Source: Azospirillum agricola
GTDB lineage: Bacteria; Pseudomonadota; Alphaproteobacteria; Azospirillales; Azospirillaceae
NCBI RefSeq assembly: GCF_017876095.1
Contig: NZ_JAGINM010000002.1
Span: 186,001 to 250,000, forward strand
Direction of reading: 5' to 3'
Length of the DNA stretch: 64,000 nt
Below, one piece after another: positions 56,751 to 64,000 of this stretch. Positions within the stretch are counted from its first letter, which is position 1, and every line of letters starts with the position of its first letter. The translations under genes were made by a program, and so were the position numbers. The notes under the pieces are model-generated. The model worked only from the letters and a program-made list of their open reading frames with translations. It was not told the DNA's origin and did not search any database.

Positions 56751-57203
56751 CTACTCCACCCAGCGCGCGGCGGCCGCGTCGTCGCTGTCCTTGGCCTCGA
56801 CCCAGCGCTCCCCGCCCGGCGTCGCCTCCAGCTTCCAGAAGGGCGCCCTGGTCTTCAGCCAGTCGATCAGGAACCGGCAGGAATCGAAGGCCGCGTCCCG
56901 ATGCGCCGACGCGGTGGCGACGAGGACGATCTGGTCGCCCGGCTCCAGCCGGCCGTAGCGGTGGACGATCAGCACCTCGTCGAGCGGCCAGCGGCGCCGG
57001 GCCTCCGCCTCGATGGCCTCCAACTGCCGCTCGGTCATGCCGGGATAATGCTCCAGCGTCATGGCGCTGACCGCCTCGCCGCCGGCGATGTCGCGCACCA
57101 GACCGGCGAACAGCGTCACCCCCCCGACCGACGTCCGCCCCGCCGTCAGCGCGGCGTATTCGGCGCCGACGTCGAAATCCTCGGCCTGGACCCGGACCGT
57201 CAT
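56751..57203 (-). CDS. moaE: Molybdopterin synthase catalytic subunit
   Basis: 150 residues. Marks: GGVTLFAGLVRD near 27-38, LEHYPGMTERQLEAIEAEAR near 56, IVHRYGRLEPGDQIVLVATASAHRDAAFDSCRFLIDWLK split over 78-115, with the catalytic Lys region LKTRAPFWKLE. Together with MoaD it inserts sulfur to make molybdopterin. It starts directly where moaD ends and is the last gene of the long minus-strand run. Confidence 0.95.
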   Translation of the reverse strand: MTVRVQAEDFDVGAEYAALTAGRTSVGGVTLFAGLVRDIAGGEAVSAMTLEHYPGMTERQLEAIEAEARRRWPLDEVLIVHRYGRLEPGDQIVLVATASAHRDAAFDSCRFLIDWLKTRAPFWKLEATPGGERWVEAKDSDDAAAARWVE

Positions 57204-57458
57204 TCAGCCCCCCGTGACCGGCGGGAACAGGGCGACCTCGTCGCCCGGCGACAGCGGGTGGTCGTAGGGCACATGCTCCTGGTTGACCGCGACCTTGACC
57301 ACCTTGCTGTTGGCCAGCGCGTCGGCGTGCCGCTCGCTGCGGGTCTTCAGCCACTCGACCAGCGCGCCGACCGTCGTCACCTCGGCCGGCAACTCGACCG
57401 TCTCGGCCGGCACCCCGATCTTGGTGCGCAGCCACGCGAAATACAGAATCCTCATCAC
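57204..57458 (-). CDS. moaD: Molybdopterin synthase sulfur carrier subunit
   Basis: 84 residues, beta-grasp fold, ending in the required Gly-Gly (FPPVTGG), which is adenylated and thiocarboxylated. LYFAWLRTKIGVPAETVELP at the start is typical. It overlaps moeA by four bases (ATGA) and abuts moaE without a gap. Confidence 0.95.
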   Translation of the reverse strand: MMRILYFAWLRTKIGVPAETVELPAEVTTVGALVEWLKTRSERHADALANSKVVKVAVNQEHVPYDHPLSPGDEVALFPPVTGG

Positions 57459-58720
57459 CGGACCTCGTTGAAAGGCAGGAAATCCACCGTCATGCCCGGC
57501 TCGACCCCGGCCAGATCCTCGGGCAGCTCGATCAGCCCGTCGGATTCGACCAGCGAGGACAGGACGCCGGCCCCGTCGCGCGGGTGCTTCACCACGCCCA
57601 GGACTCCATCGGCGTCGCGGACCAGCGAACCGCGCAGATACTCGCGACGGCCGGGCTTCTTCTTGTAGACGAACGCGGCGCGCACCGGAAACAGCGGCGG
57701 CGCCCCGTCGGCCGCGCCCATCAGCCGCAGCAGGATCGGCCGGGCGATGCGCAGAAAAGTGACGACCACCGCCACCGGGTTGCCGGGAAGCCCGATGAAG
57801 GCCGCCTCCCCCACCCGGCCCAGCGCGACCGGACGGCCGGGCTTGATGGCGAGGCGCCAGAAATCGAGCCGCCCCTCCGCCTCGACCGCCGCCCGGACAT
57901 GGTCCTCCTCCCCGGTGGACATGCCGCCGGAGGTGACGATCGCGTCCTGCGTCGACGCCGCCCCGGCCAGGGCGTCGCGGATCGTCCCGACGCGGTCGGG
58001 CAGGATGCCGAGGTCGGTCACCGCGCAGCCGAGCCGCGCCAGCAGGGCCATGAGCGCGAAGCGGTTGGCGTCGTAGACCGCGCCGGGTGCGAGCGCCGTT
58101 CCCGGCTCCCGCACCTCGTCGCCGGTCGAGAAGACGGCGACCCGCAGCGGCGTCCGCACCGCCACGTCGCGCTGCCCGAGCGAGGCGAGCAGGCCGATGT
58201 CCTCCGGACGCAGCCGCCGTCCGGCGGCGAGCACGGTCGCCCCCGCCGTCACGTCCTCCCCGGCCGGCCGCCGGTTGGCGCCGCGCCGGATGCCGGGCGG
58301 CAGCGTGACGGTGCTCGCGCCGTCACTGGCGGCGGTGCGGCAATCCTCCTGCATGAAGACGGTGTCGCAGCCGGCGGGCATCGGCGCGCCGGTGAAGATG
58401 CGCACCGCCTCCCCCCGCGCGGCGGGCCGGCCGAGCGCCTGCCCGGCCGCCACCCGTCCAATCACCGGCAGGATCGTGGGCGCATCCGGGGCGAGATCGT
58501 CGAAGCACACCGCGTAGCCGTCCACCGCCGCGTTGTCGTGCGGCGGGACGCTGAAAGGGGCGATGACGTCGGCGGCCAGCACGCGCCCGAGCGCCCCGGC
58601 CAGGGGCACCCGCTCCAACGCCGTGACCGGATGCGTCCGCTCCGCCAGCAGGGCGAGCGCGCGATCCACCGTCATCATCCCGCCGCCGAAGGCGAAGCAA
58701 TCGTCGCTGAGTTGCACCAT
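57455..58720 (-). CDS. moeA: Molybdopterin molybdenumtransferase
   Basis: 421 residues, four MoeA domains. Marks: PPHDNAAVDGYAV near 59-71, FTGAPMPAGCDTVFMQED near 109, and the MPT-binding VFSTGDEV...YDANRFAL and VTSGGMSTGEEDHV near 190-260. It inserts molybdate into adenylated molybdopterin. The start MVQLSDDCFAFGG is usual in alphaproteobacteria. It overlaps moaD; the HAD gene upstream ends 65 bases before its start. Confidence 0.95.
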   Translation of the reverse strand: MVQLSDDCFAFGGGMMTVDRALALLAERTHPVTALERVPLAGALGRVLAADVIAPFSVPPHDNAAVDGYAVCFDDLAPDAPTILPVIGRVAAGQALGRPAARGEAVRIFTGAPMPAGCDTVFMQEDCRTAASDGASTVTLPPGIRRGANRRPAGEDVTAGATVLAAGRRLRPEDIGLLASLGQRDVAVRTPLRVAVFSTGDEVREPGTALAPGAVYDANRFALMALLARLGCAVTDLGILPDRVGTIRDALAGAASTQDAIVTSGGMSTGEEDHVRAAVEAEGRLDFWRLAIKPGRPVALGRVGEAAFIGLPGNPVAVVVTFLRIARPILLRLMGAADGAPPLFPVRAAFVYKKKPGRREYLRGSLVRDADGVLGVVKHPRDGAGVLSSLVESDGLIELPEDLAGVEPGMTVDFLPFNEVR

Positions 58721-58785
58721 GGGACCACTCTAGTCCGCCGCACCCGTGGCTGCGAAGGGGGAAATGGGACCCGCTTCGGTGCCGG

Positions 58786-59412
58786 TCAGTCGAGGCCGGC
58801 CGCGATCTCCCCGACACGCCGGAAGAGCCGGTCCGGCCGGTGGGCCTCCAGCGCGTCGCCCCGCGTGTAGCCCCAGGTGACGGCGGCGCAGGCGACGCCG
58901 ACCCGCCGCGCCGCCTCGATGTCGCGCAGCTCGTCGCCGATGGCGATGGCGTCCGCAGCCGGGATGCCGGTGTCGCGCAGGATCCCGCGGAACTTGGCCG
59001 GCTTGCCGAACAGCGAGGCGCCGCAGGCGTAGCGCGACACCAGCGCCGCGTTCTCCGGCCCCAGGATGCGGCGGATGTTGTCCACCGAGTTCGAGCTGAC
59101 GATGGCGACGGTGACGCCGCGCCCGGTCAGCGTCCGCAGCATCGCCGGCACCCCGTCGAAGAGCCGGATGCCGTCGATGTCCCGCGCCATCAGCCGGCGC
59201 ATGTGGCTGGCGATGAAGGGCAGCTTCCACATGGGCACCCGCAGGTGCCGCATGATCCGGCGGGCGTCGTAGCCGCGCAGCGTCTCCATCTCCTCCGGCC
59301 GGACCGGCTGGAAGCCGTAGCGTCCAGCGACGCCGTTGAGGACGCCGACGAACCAGGGAAAGGAATCGGCCAGCGTGCCGTCGAAGTCGAAGATGACGAG
59401 CCTGTGGGGCAT
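58786..59412 (-). CDS. HAD hydrolase, phosphoglycolate phosphatase-like
   Basis: 208 residues. HAD motif I IFDFDGTLADSFPW at 7-20, motif II VAIVSSNSVDNI near 97, motif III Lys in FGKPAKFRGIL near 134 and motif IV AIAIGDELRDIEAARR near 155. A small helical cap lies between. Substrate unknown. It sits between mobB (12 bases upstream) and moeA, but nothing in the sequence ties it to molybdenum cofactor itself. Confidence 0.87.
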   Translation of the reverse strand: MPHRLVIFDFDGTLADSFPWFVGVLNGVAGRYGFQPVRPEEMETLRGYDARRIMRHLRVPMWKLPFIASHMRRLMARDIDGIRLFDGVPAMLRTLTGRGVTVAIVSSNSVDNIRRILGPENAALVSRYACGASLFGKPAKFRGILRDTGIPAADAIAIGDELRDIEAARRVGVACAAVTWGYTRGDALEAHRPDRLFRRVGEIAAGLD

Positions 59413-59424
59413 GGAAGGGACGCG

Positions 59425-59928
59425 TCAGCGCTCCAGCCCGCAGCGGGCCATCACGAAGGCGGCGATGGCCTCGGCGTCGTCGAGATCGAGCAGCGGGACC
59501 GGGCAGCCCGGCACCGGCCCGTCGCTGGCCACGGCGACGATCTGCGGATCCTCGGGCGCGATGAGCGGCTTGCCGACCGCGCTCCGCCACACCTCGATCT
59601 TCTCGTGCGGCTCGCGCTTGAAGCCCTCGATCAGCAGCAGGTCGACCGGCGCCAGCTTGGGCAGCAGGTCGGCGAGCGCCGGTTCCGGATCATCCCCGCG
59701 CAGCTCGTGCATCAGAGCCCAGCGCTTGGGTGAGCTGACCAGCACCTCGGTGGCCCCGGCCAGCCGGTGGTTGTGGCTGTCCTTGCCGGGATGATCGATG
59801 TCGAAGCCCTTGTGGGCGTGCTTGATCGTGGAGACGCGCAGGCCCCGCGCCGTCAGCGCCGGGATCAGCCGGACGACCAGCGACGTCTTGCCGCTGCCGC
59901 TCCAGCCGGTCAGACCGAAAATCTTCAT
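59425..59928 (-). CDS. mobB: Molybdopterin-guanine dinucleotide biosynthesis protein MobB
   Basis: 167 residues. P-loop GLTGWSGSGKTSLVVRLIP near 5-22, then STIKHAHKGFDIDHPGKDS near 35 and LLLIEGFKREPHEKIEVWR near 97. It binds GTP and helps MobA attach GMP to molybdopterin. MobA is not in the window. It starts 24 bases after pgsA ends and is followed after 12 bases by the HAD gene. Confidence 0.93.
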   Translation of the reverse strand: MKIFGLTGWSGSGKTSLVVRLIPALTARGLRVSTIKHAHKGFDIDHPGKDSHNHRLAGATEVLVSSPKRWALMHELRGDDPEPALADLLPKLAPVDLLLIEGFKREPHEKIEVWRSAVGKPLIAPEDPQIVAVASDGPVPGCPVPLLDLDDAEAIAAFVMARCGLER

Positions 59929-59952
59929 GTCGGAAACTCGTGTCGAAGGGTC

Positions 59953-60558
59953 TCAGCCGGCGCTGCCGGCGGACCGGGCGGCGGCGCCGCGCTTGGGCGG
60001 CTGCTCCGCCATCATGTGGGTCAGGCCGGCGCGCATGTAGTCCCAGCCGGTGTAGAAGGTCAGCGCCGCGGCGATCCACAGGCCCACCGTGCCGAGGATG
60101 GTCGAGGGGATCTCCGGCGGGGCGTAGTCGCCGACGATCAGGAAGCCCAGCGCCACCATCTGGATGCCGGTCTTCCACTTCGCCAGCCACGTCACCGGCA
60201 CGCCGACATGCAGGCCGGCGAGATACTCGCGCAGCCCCGACACCAGCACCTCGCGCAGCAGGATCGTCACCGCCGGCAGGATCGACAGGCCGCCCAGCCG
60301 CCCGAATCCGGCCAGCATGATCAGCGTCGCCGCCACCAGCAGCTTGTCGGCGATGGGGTCGAGGAACTTGCCGATGACGCTCTCCTGCGCCCAGGCGCGG
60401 GCGAGGTAGCCGTCGAACCAGTCGGTGATGCAGGCCGCCGCGTAGAGCCCGCAGGCGGTGTAGGCGGCCCACGCCTCCGGAATGTAGAACAGCCCGACGA
60501 CCAGCGGGATCACCGCGATTCGCGACAGGGTCAGCAGGTTGGGCAGGCTGGTCAACAT
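59953..60558 (-). CDS. pgsA: CDP-diacylglycerol-glycerol-3-phosphate 3-phosphatidyltransferase
   Basis: 201 residues with about four to five membrane helices. The CDP-alcohol phosphotransferase motif is complete: D-G-x2-A-R-x8-G-x3-D-x3-D in WFDGYLARAW...GKFLDPIADK (about 46-72). It makes phosphatidylglycerol phosphate for membrane phospholipids. Located 51 bases after uvrC on the same strand, a conserved alphaproteobacterial order. Confidence 0.95.
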   Translation of the reverse strand: MLTSLPNLLTLSRIAVIPLVVGLFYIPEAWAAYTACGLYAAACITDWFDGYLARAWAQESVIGKFLDPIADKLLVAATLIMLAGFGRLGGLSILPAVTILLREVLVSGLREYLAGLHVGVPVTWLAKWKTGIQMVALGFLIVGDYAPPEIPSTILGTVGLWIAAALTFYTGWDYMRAGLTHMMAEQPPKRGAAARSAGSAG

Positions 60559-60609
60559 GATCGGAGGCTCGAACCGCTGGAGGGCAGGAAGAATGCGGGC
60601 ATCCTCATT

Positions 60610-62580
60610 CTAACCGTCGGGATGGAAGTGATCGTATATCTTTTTCGCCACCGCCCGATTGATCCCTTCCACCGCCTCCAGATCGGCCAGCCCGGCCCGC
60701 GCCACCGCCGCCCCGCTGCCGAAATGGTGCAGCAGCGCCTTCTTGCGGGCGGGGCCGATGCCGGCGATCTCGTCGATCGGGGATTTGCCGATCGCCTTGG
60801 TGCGCTTGGCCCGGTGGGTGCCGATGGCGAAGCGGTGGGCCTCGTCGCGCAGCCGTTGCAGGAAATACAGCACCGGGTCGCGCATCTCCATCTGGAAGGG
60901 CGGCCGGTTCTCCATGAAGAAATGCTCGCGCCCGGCGTCGCGGTCCGGCCCCTTGGCGATGCCGACCAGGGTCACGTCGTCGATCCCCAGCTCGGCGAAG
61001 ACCTCCAGCGCGACGTTCAACTGGCCGAGGCCGCCGTCGATCAGCACCAGATCGGGCCAGGTGCCGAGCGTGCGTTCCGGATCCTCCTTCACCGCGCGGC
61101 CGAAGCGGCGGGTCAGCACCTCGCGCATCATGGCGAAGTCGTCGCCGGCCGCCCCCTCGCTCTTGATGTTGAACTTGCGGTAGGCGTTCTTGATGAAGCC
61201 CTCCGGCCCGGCGACGATCATGGCGCCGATGGCGTGGGCGCCCTGGATGTGCGAGTTGTCGTAGACCTCCACCCGCTCCGGCGCGGAATCCATGCCGAAG
61301 ACGCCAGCCACCCCCTCCAGCAGCCGCGCCTGCGACGAGCTTTCGGCCAGCCGGCGGCCGTGCGCCTCGCGCGCGTTGGTCAGGGCGTGCTCGACGATGC
61401 GGCGCTTCTCGCCGCGCTTGGGCTCGGCCAGCTCGACCTTGTGGCCGGCGCGCACGGCCAGCGCCTCGGTCAGCAGCTCCAGTTCGGGCAGCGCGTGGCT
61501 GACCAGCACCAGCGGCGGGGCGGCCTTGTTCTCGTAGAACTGGGCGACGAAGGCGGCCAGCACCTCCTCCGTCTCCGCCGCCTTGTCGTGGCTGGGGAAA
61601 TAGGCGCGGTTGCCGTAGTTGCGCCCGCCGCGGAAGAAGAAGACCTGGATGCAGGTGACGCCGCCCTCGGCGTGGGCCGCGACGACGTCGGCGTCCTCCA
61701 CCACCCCCTCGACGTTGATGTCCTGGTGGGCCTGGATGGCGGTCAGCGCGCGGATGCGGTCGCGGTAGCGGGCCGCCGCCTCGAAGTCCATCGCCTCGGA
61801 GGACTCCATCATCCTCGCGGCGAACTCCGTCTGGATGTCGCGGCTCTTGCCCGACAGGAAGGCGCGCGCCTGCCCGACCTGGGCCTGATACTCAGCCGGG
61901 GTGACGCGGCCGACGCAGGGCGCGGTGCAGCGCTTGATCTGGTATTGCAGGCAGGGCCGCGAGCGCGCGGCGAACACGGTGTCGGCGCAGTTGCGCAGCA
62001 GGAAAGCACGCTGGAGCGCGGTGATCGTCCGGTTGACCGCCCCGGCCGAGGCGAAGGGGCCGAAATAGTCGGCGTCGCGCCCGCGCGCCCCGCGGTGCTT
62101 GGTGAGCTGGGGGTAGTCGTGGTCCCTGGTGATCATGATGTGCGGAAAGGTCTTGTCGTCCCGCAACAGCACGTTGTAGCGGGGCATCAGCTTCTTGATC
62201 AGATTCGATTCGAGAAGCAGCGCCTCCACCTCGGTGTGGGTGTTGACGAACTCCATGGTCTCGGTCTCGGAAACCATGCGCTGGAGGCGGATCGGCAGCT
62301 TGGCGACCTGGGTGTAGTTGGTCACCCGGCGCTTCAGGTTGCGCGCCTTGCCGACATAGAGCACCGCCCCGTCGCCCGCCAGCATGCGGTAGACGCCCGG
62401 CGTCTGCGGCAGCGTCTTCAGATGCTCGCGGATGATCTCCACGCCGCGCGCGAGGTCGGCGGGGCGGCGGCGGAGGCGCGGGGGAGCCGTCTCCGGGCTT
62501 TGCGCCGGGTCGGCAGGCGGGTTGGCGGGCGGGTCGCCCGGCAGGCTGGCGGCCGGGTCGGAGGGCTGCGTTTCGGACAT
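60610..62580 (-). CDS. uvrC: UvrABC excision nuclease subunit C
   Basis: 656 residues. After a low-complexity Pro/Asp/Ala-rich start (about 5-35) come the GIY-YIG nuclease ([20 protein letters not shown] near 60-80), the UVR motif near 235, the RNase H-like second nuclease ([16 protein letters not shown] near 445) and a helix-hairpin-helix end ([18 protein letters not shown] near 610). It makes both cuts around DNA lesions. A TTGACG-17-TAGAAA promoter lies about 190 bases upstream. Confidence 0.97.
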   Translation of the reverse strand: MSETQPSDPAASLPGDPPANPPADPAQSPETAPPRLRRRPADLARGVEIIREHLKTLPQTPGVYRMLAGDGAVLYVGKARNLKRRVTNYTQVAKLPIRLQRMVSETETMEFVNTHTEVEALLLESNLIKKLMPRYNVLLRDDKTFPHIMITRDHDYPQLTKHRGARGRDADYFGPFASAGAVNRTITALQRAFLLRNCADTVFAARSRPCLQYQIKRCTAPCVGRVTPAEYQAQVGQARAFLSGKSRDIQTEFAARMMESSEAMDFEAAARYRDRIRALTAIQAHQDINVEGVVEDADVVAAHAEGGVTCIQVFFFRGGRNYGNRAYFPSHDKAAETEEVLAAFVAQFYENKAAPPLVLVSHALPELELLTEALAVRAGHKVELAEPKRGEKRRIVEHALTNAREAHGRRLAESSSQARLLEGVAGVFGMDSAPERVEVYDNSHIQGAHAIGAMIVAGPEGFIKNAYRKFNIKSEGAAGDDFAMMREVLTRRFGRAVKEDPERTLGTWPDLVLIDGGLGQLNVALEVFAELGIDDVTLVGIAKGPDRDAGREHFFMENRPPFQMEMRDPVLYFLQRLRDEAHRFAIGTHRAKRTKAIGKSPIDEIAGIGPARKKALLHHFGSGAAVARAGLADLEAVEGINRAVAKKIYDHFHPDG

Positions 62581-62672
62581 GGCCAGAATGTCGTCGAGCC
62601 GCCGCGCGGGGTCAACCGCAAGCCGCGCGAAAGGCGCGGAGGCGTCGGTTGCCCCACCCGGAAAGACTATCC

Positions 62673-62701
62673 ACCAATCCTGTGGATAAGTTTGTCGATA
62701 A
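62673..62701. promoter_or_regulatory. DnaA-box-like cluster
   Basis: TGTGGATAA (62681-62689) is a perfect DnaA box (reverse of TTATCCACA). TGTCGATAA (62693-62701) is the same with one change, 12 bases on and in the same direction. The first also forms an inverted repeat TATCCAC-N7-GTGGATA with the bases just before it. Confidence 0.5.
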
Positions 62702-62772
62702 CGAAGGGGGTAGTGGGCCGGGAGCCAAGCGTTGCAAGGGTTGCCGCACAGTTGCCTAAAAATGAGGCATTT

Positions 62773-62801
62773 TTTCTAAACCATTGATTTATATACGTCA
62801 A
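62773..62801 (-). promoter_or_regulatory. Sigma-70-type promoter upstream of uvrC
   Basis: On the minus strand TTGACG (62801-62796) and TAGAAA (62778-62773) are separated by 17 bases, in the most AT-rich patch of the region. Transcription would enter uvrC after a leader of about 185 bases that contains the DnaA-box-like sites. Confidence 0.55.
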
Positions 62802-62987
62802 CACTGAATCGACTGTGGCAAATCGCCCACAGGCATAAAAATGTCATAGCCCCAAAGGCGGAGCTTGCGTCGCGGAGGGCACCTGTGTAAAACGCGCGGT
62901 CCTTCACGGCCAGGCCGCCGCCCGCCGGCCCTTCCGGCGGTGGGGAAACGGTGCGTCCGGACCGTGTGCAGCGCACCCCGCCTCCCG

Positions 62988-63758
62988 TCATTCGACGGGC
63001 ACGAAGCCATGCGCCGGCTGCGCCCATCCGAGATGCTCGCCGCCGTCCAGCGCGATCATCTGGCCGGTCATCGCCGGGGCCGAAACCAGGAAGCGGATGG
63101 CCGCGCAGATCTCCTCCGGCGTCGTGCCCCGGCGCAGCGGGGTGGAGTCCCACTGGGCGGCGAACTCCGCCTCGCTCTGGCGCTCGTTGCGCAGGGTCGG
63201 GCCGGGGCCGATGCCGTTGACGCGGATGCGCGGGGCGAGCGCCTGCGCCAGCGTGCGGGTCAGCGCCCACAGCCCCATCTTCGACACCGTGTAGGAGAGG
63301 AAGTGCGGGGTCGGGTTCCACACACGCTGATCCAGCAGGTTGACGATCAGGCCGCCCTCCTCCGGCGGCAACCGGGACGCGAACTCCTGCGACAGCACGA
63401 AGGGCGCGCGGAGGTTCGCCTCCATGTGCGCGTCCCAGGAGTCGCGGGTGGCGTCGGCGACCTCGTCGCGCTCGAACCGGGAGGCGTTGTTGACCAGCAG
63501 GGTCAGCGGACCGAGGCGGTCGATCACGGCTGGGACCAATGCCCGCACCTCCTCCTCCCGACCGAGGTCGGCGGCGAAGGCGGCGGCCCGCCCGCCGGCC
63601 CGCTCGATCCCGGCGACGACGGCGTCGGCGTCGGCGCGGGAGCGGCGGTAATGGACGGCGACGGCCCAGCCCTGGGCCGCGAGATCGAGCGCGATGGCAC
63701 GCCCGATGCGCTTGCCGGCTCCGGTGACGAGAGCCGCTTTCCTCTTGATCTCGACCAT
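62988..63758 (-). CDS. Short-chain dehydrogenase, pteridine reductase-like
   Basis: 256 residues. The cofactor loop is TGAGKRIGRAIAL at 13-25; the TG-x3-RIGRA form is characteristic of pteridine reductase/FolM-like enzymes. HYRRS near 37 favours NADPH. NNAS near 90 and Y-x3-K (YTVSK near 175) are present. The C-terminal TGQMIALDGGEHLGW is typical. It could reduce dihydrofolate or dihydropterins, of interest beside the pterin-based molybdenum cofactor genes, though the link is only positional. Divergent from the last gene of the window. Confidence 0.82.
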   Translation of the reverse strand: MVEIKRKAALVTGAGKRIGRAIALDLAAQGWAVAVHYRRSRADADAVVAGIERAGGRAAAFAADLGREEEVRALVPAVIDRLGPLTLLVNNASRFERDEVADATRDSWDAHMEANLRAPFVLSQEFASRLPPEEGGLIVNLLDQRVWNPTPHFLSYTVSKMGLWALTRTLAQALAPRIRVNGIGPGPTLRNERQSEAEFAAQWDSTPLRRGTTPEEICAAIRFLVSAPAMTGQMIALDGGEHLGWAQPAHGFVPVE

Positions 63759-63817
63759 GCCGCCATAGGTACCTTGCCACCGTCGCGGGTCAAGGGGAGA
63801 CGGAGGACAAACCGCCC

Positions 63818-64000
63818 ATGCTGCGCGAGGCTTTGGAGTATCTGACCACCCCCTGCGACCCGCTGCCCCGCCGCCTGGGCTATCTGTCGGAACTGGTCGC
63901 GCTGGGCGCGCGGTACCGGCGCCAGCGCCGCGCCTGGGCGCCGCACGTCGCCGCCTGCCGGCGCTTCATCCTGGAGGCGATGGAGCGGGCTCCGGACGGC
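63818..64000 (+). CDS. Conserved hypothetical protein, N-terminal fragment
   Basis: 61 residues, open through the right edge of the window. The visible part (MLREALEYLTTPCDPLPRRLGY, then AWAPHVAACRRFILEAME) is basic and helical. From memory it resembles the start of a conserved alphaproteobacterial protein with a methyltransferase-like glycine motif further on, but that part is not in the window. GGAGGAC about ten bases upstream supports the ATG. It is divergent from the pteridine reductase-like gene across 59 bases. Confidence 0.65.
   Translation, partial: MLREALEYLTTPCDPLPRRLGYLSELVALGARYRRQRRAWAPHVAACRRFILEAMERAPDG

Larger units (their letters stand above)
62581..62987. other. Gene-free region with DnaA-box-like sites and AT-rich block
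   Basis: 407 bases between the uvrC start and the stop of the dehydrogenase gene, both on the minus strand. It holds DnaA-box-like sequences (62681, 62693 and weaker ones near 62813 and 62884), an AT-rich block (about 62757-62850), an inverted pair CTGTGG/CCACAG near 62813-62832, a small hairpin with six T (62753-62775) and the likely uvrC promoter. No open frame is convincing. It may be only a promoter/leader region, or a replication-related site. Confidence 0.5.

Overview
The window reads as chromosomal DNA of a very GC-rich alphaproteobacterium, most likely Azospirillum or a close relative in the Rhodospirillales. Supporting signs seen in the sequence are alphaproteobacterial-type regulatory sites (a GTTC-N7-GTTC LexA box before ssb and a GGAAC-N16-CGTT general-stress sigma-factor promoter before a DUF3309 gene), aerobic-type cobalamin genes (cobC, cobD, cobQ, cobO, cobP), several chemotaxis receptors, and the dapA-smpB and uvrC-pgsA-moaD-moaE neighbourhoods. 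The genus is an inference from general knowledge; no marker such as 16S rRNA lies in the window.

Layout. 0-10.6 kb: end of queG, an Eis-like acetyltransferase, a large chemotaxis receptor, a CYTH protein, two tiny membrane proteins, an FAD oxidoreductase, a polysaccharide pyruvyl transferase-like protein, acetoacetyl-CoA synthetase and a HAD protein. 10.6-19 kb: two methyltransferases, smpB, dapA, a lytic transglycosylase, an exported protein, an unknown lipoprotein and ssb; two GC-rich palindromic repeat elements sit in the gaps. 19-24 kb: a single-domain response regulator, then a four-gene locus of unknown function (coiled-coil/proline-rich protein, a ParA/TraL-like ATPase with a long proline-rich front end, and two membrane-anchored coiled-coil proteins). 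24-28 kb: a histone-deacetylase-like hydrolase and a TPP-riboswitch-controlled pyrimidine/thiamine-precursor ABC transporter, then a universal stress protein. 28-36 kb: fatty acid desaturase, Hsp70-like protein, a dehydrogenase, TusA, a DUF2478-DUF364 fusion, DUF1244, a GST and a receiver-ATPase hybrid. 36-40 kb: a split Aer-type receptor (separate PAS and MCP genes) and a diguanylate cyclase. 40-45.4 kb: cobalamin genes. 45.4-56.7 kb: hydrolase, oxyR/katA pair, cysQ-DUF455-thrB-rnhA run, yqgE, a DsbD/ScsB-like reductase and a peroxiredoxin. 56.7-64 kb: a minus-strand run uvrC-pgsA-mobB-HAD-moeA-moaD-moaE, a gene-free stretch with DnaA-box-like sites, a pteridine-reductase-like dehydrogenase and the start of an unidentified gene.

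How genes work together. Molybdenum cofactor assembly (moaD, moaE, moeA, mobB) is co-linear with DNA repair and phospholipid genes. Peroxide defence is a divergent oxyR-katA pair. Cobalamin nucleotide-loop assembly is split over two divergent transcription units, and the leader of cobC carries a long run of G-tracts. No tRNA, rRNA, CRISPR array, prophage or insertion sequence was recognised. The least explained parts are the ATPase/coiled-coil locus at 19.9-23.7 kb, the G-tract repeat before cobC, the composite palindromic element at 12.5-12.75 kb and the DnaA-box cluster near 62.7 kb.
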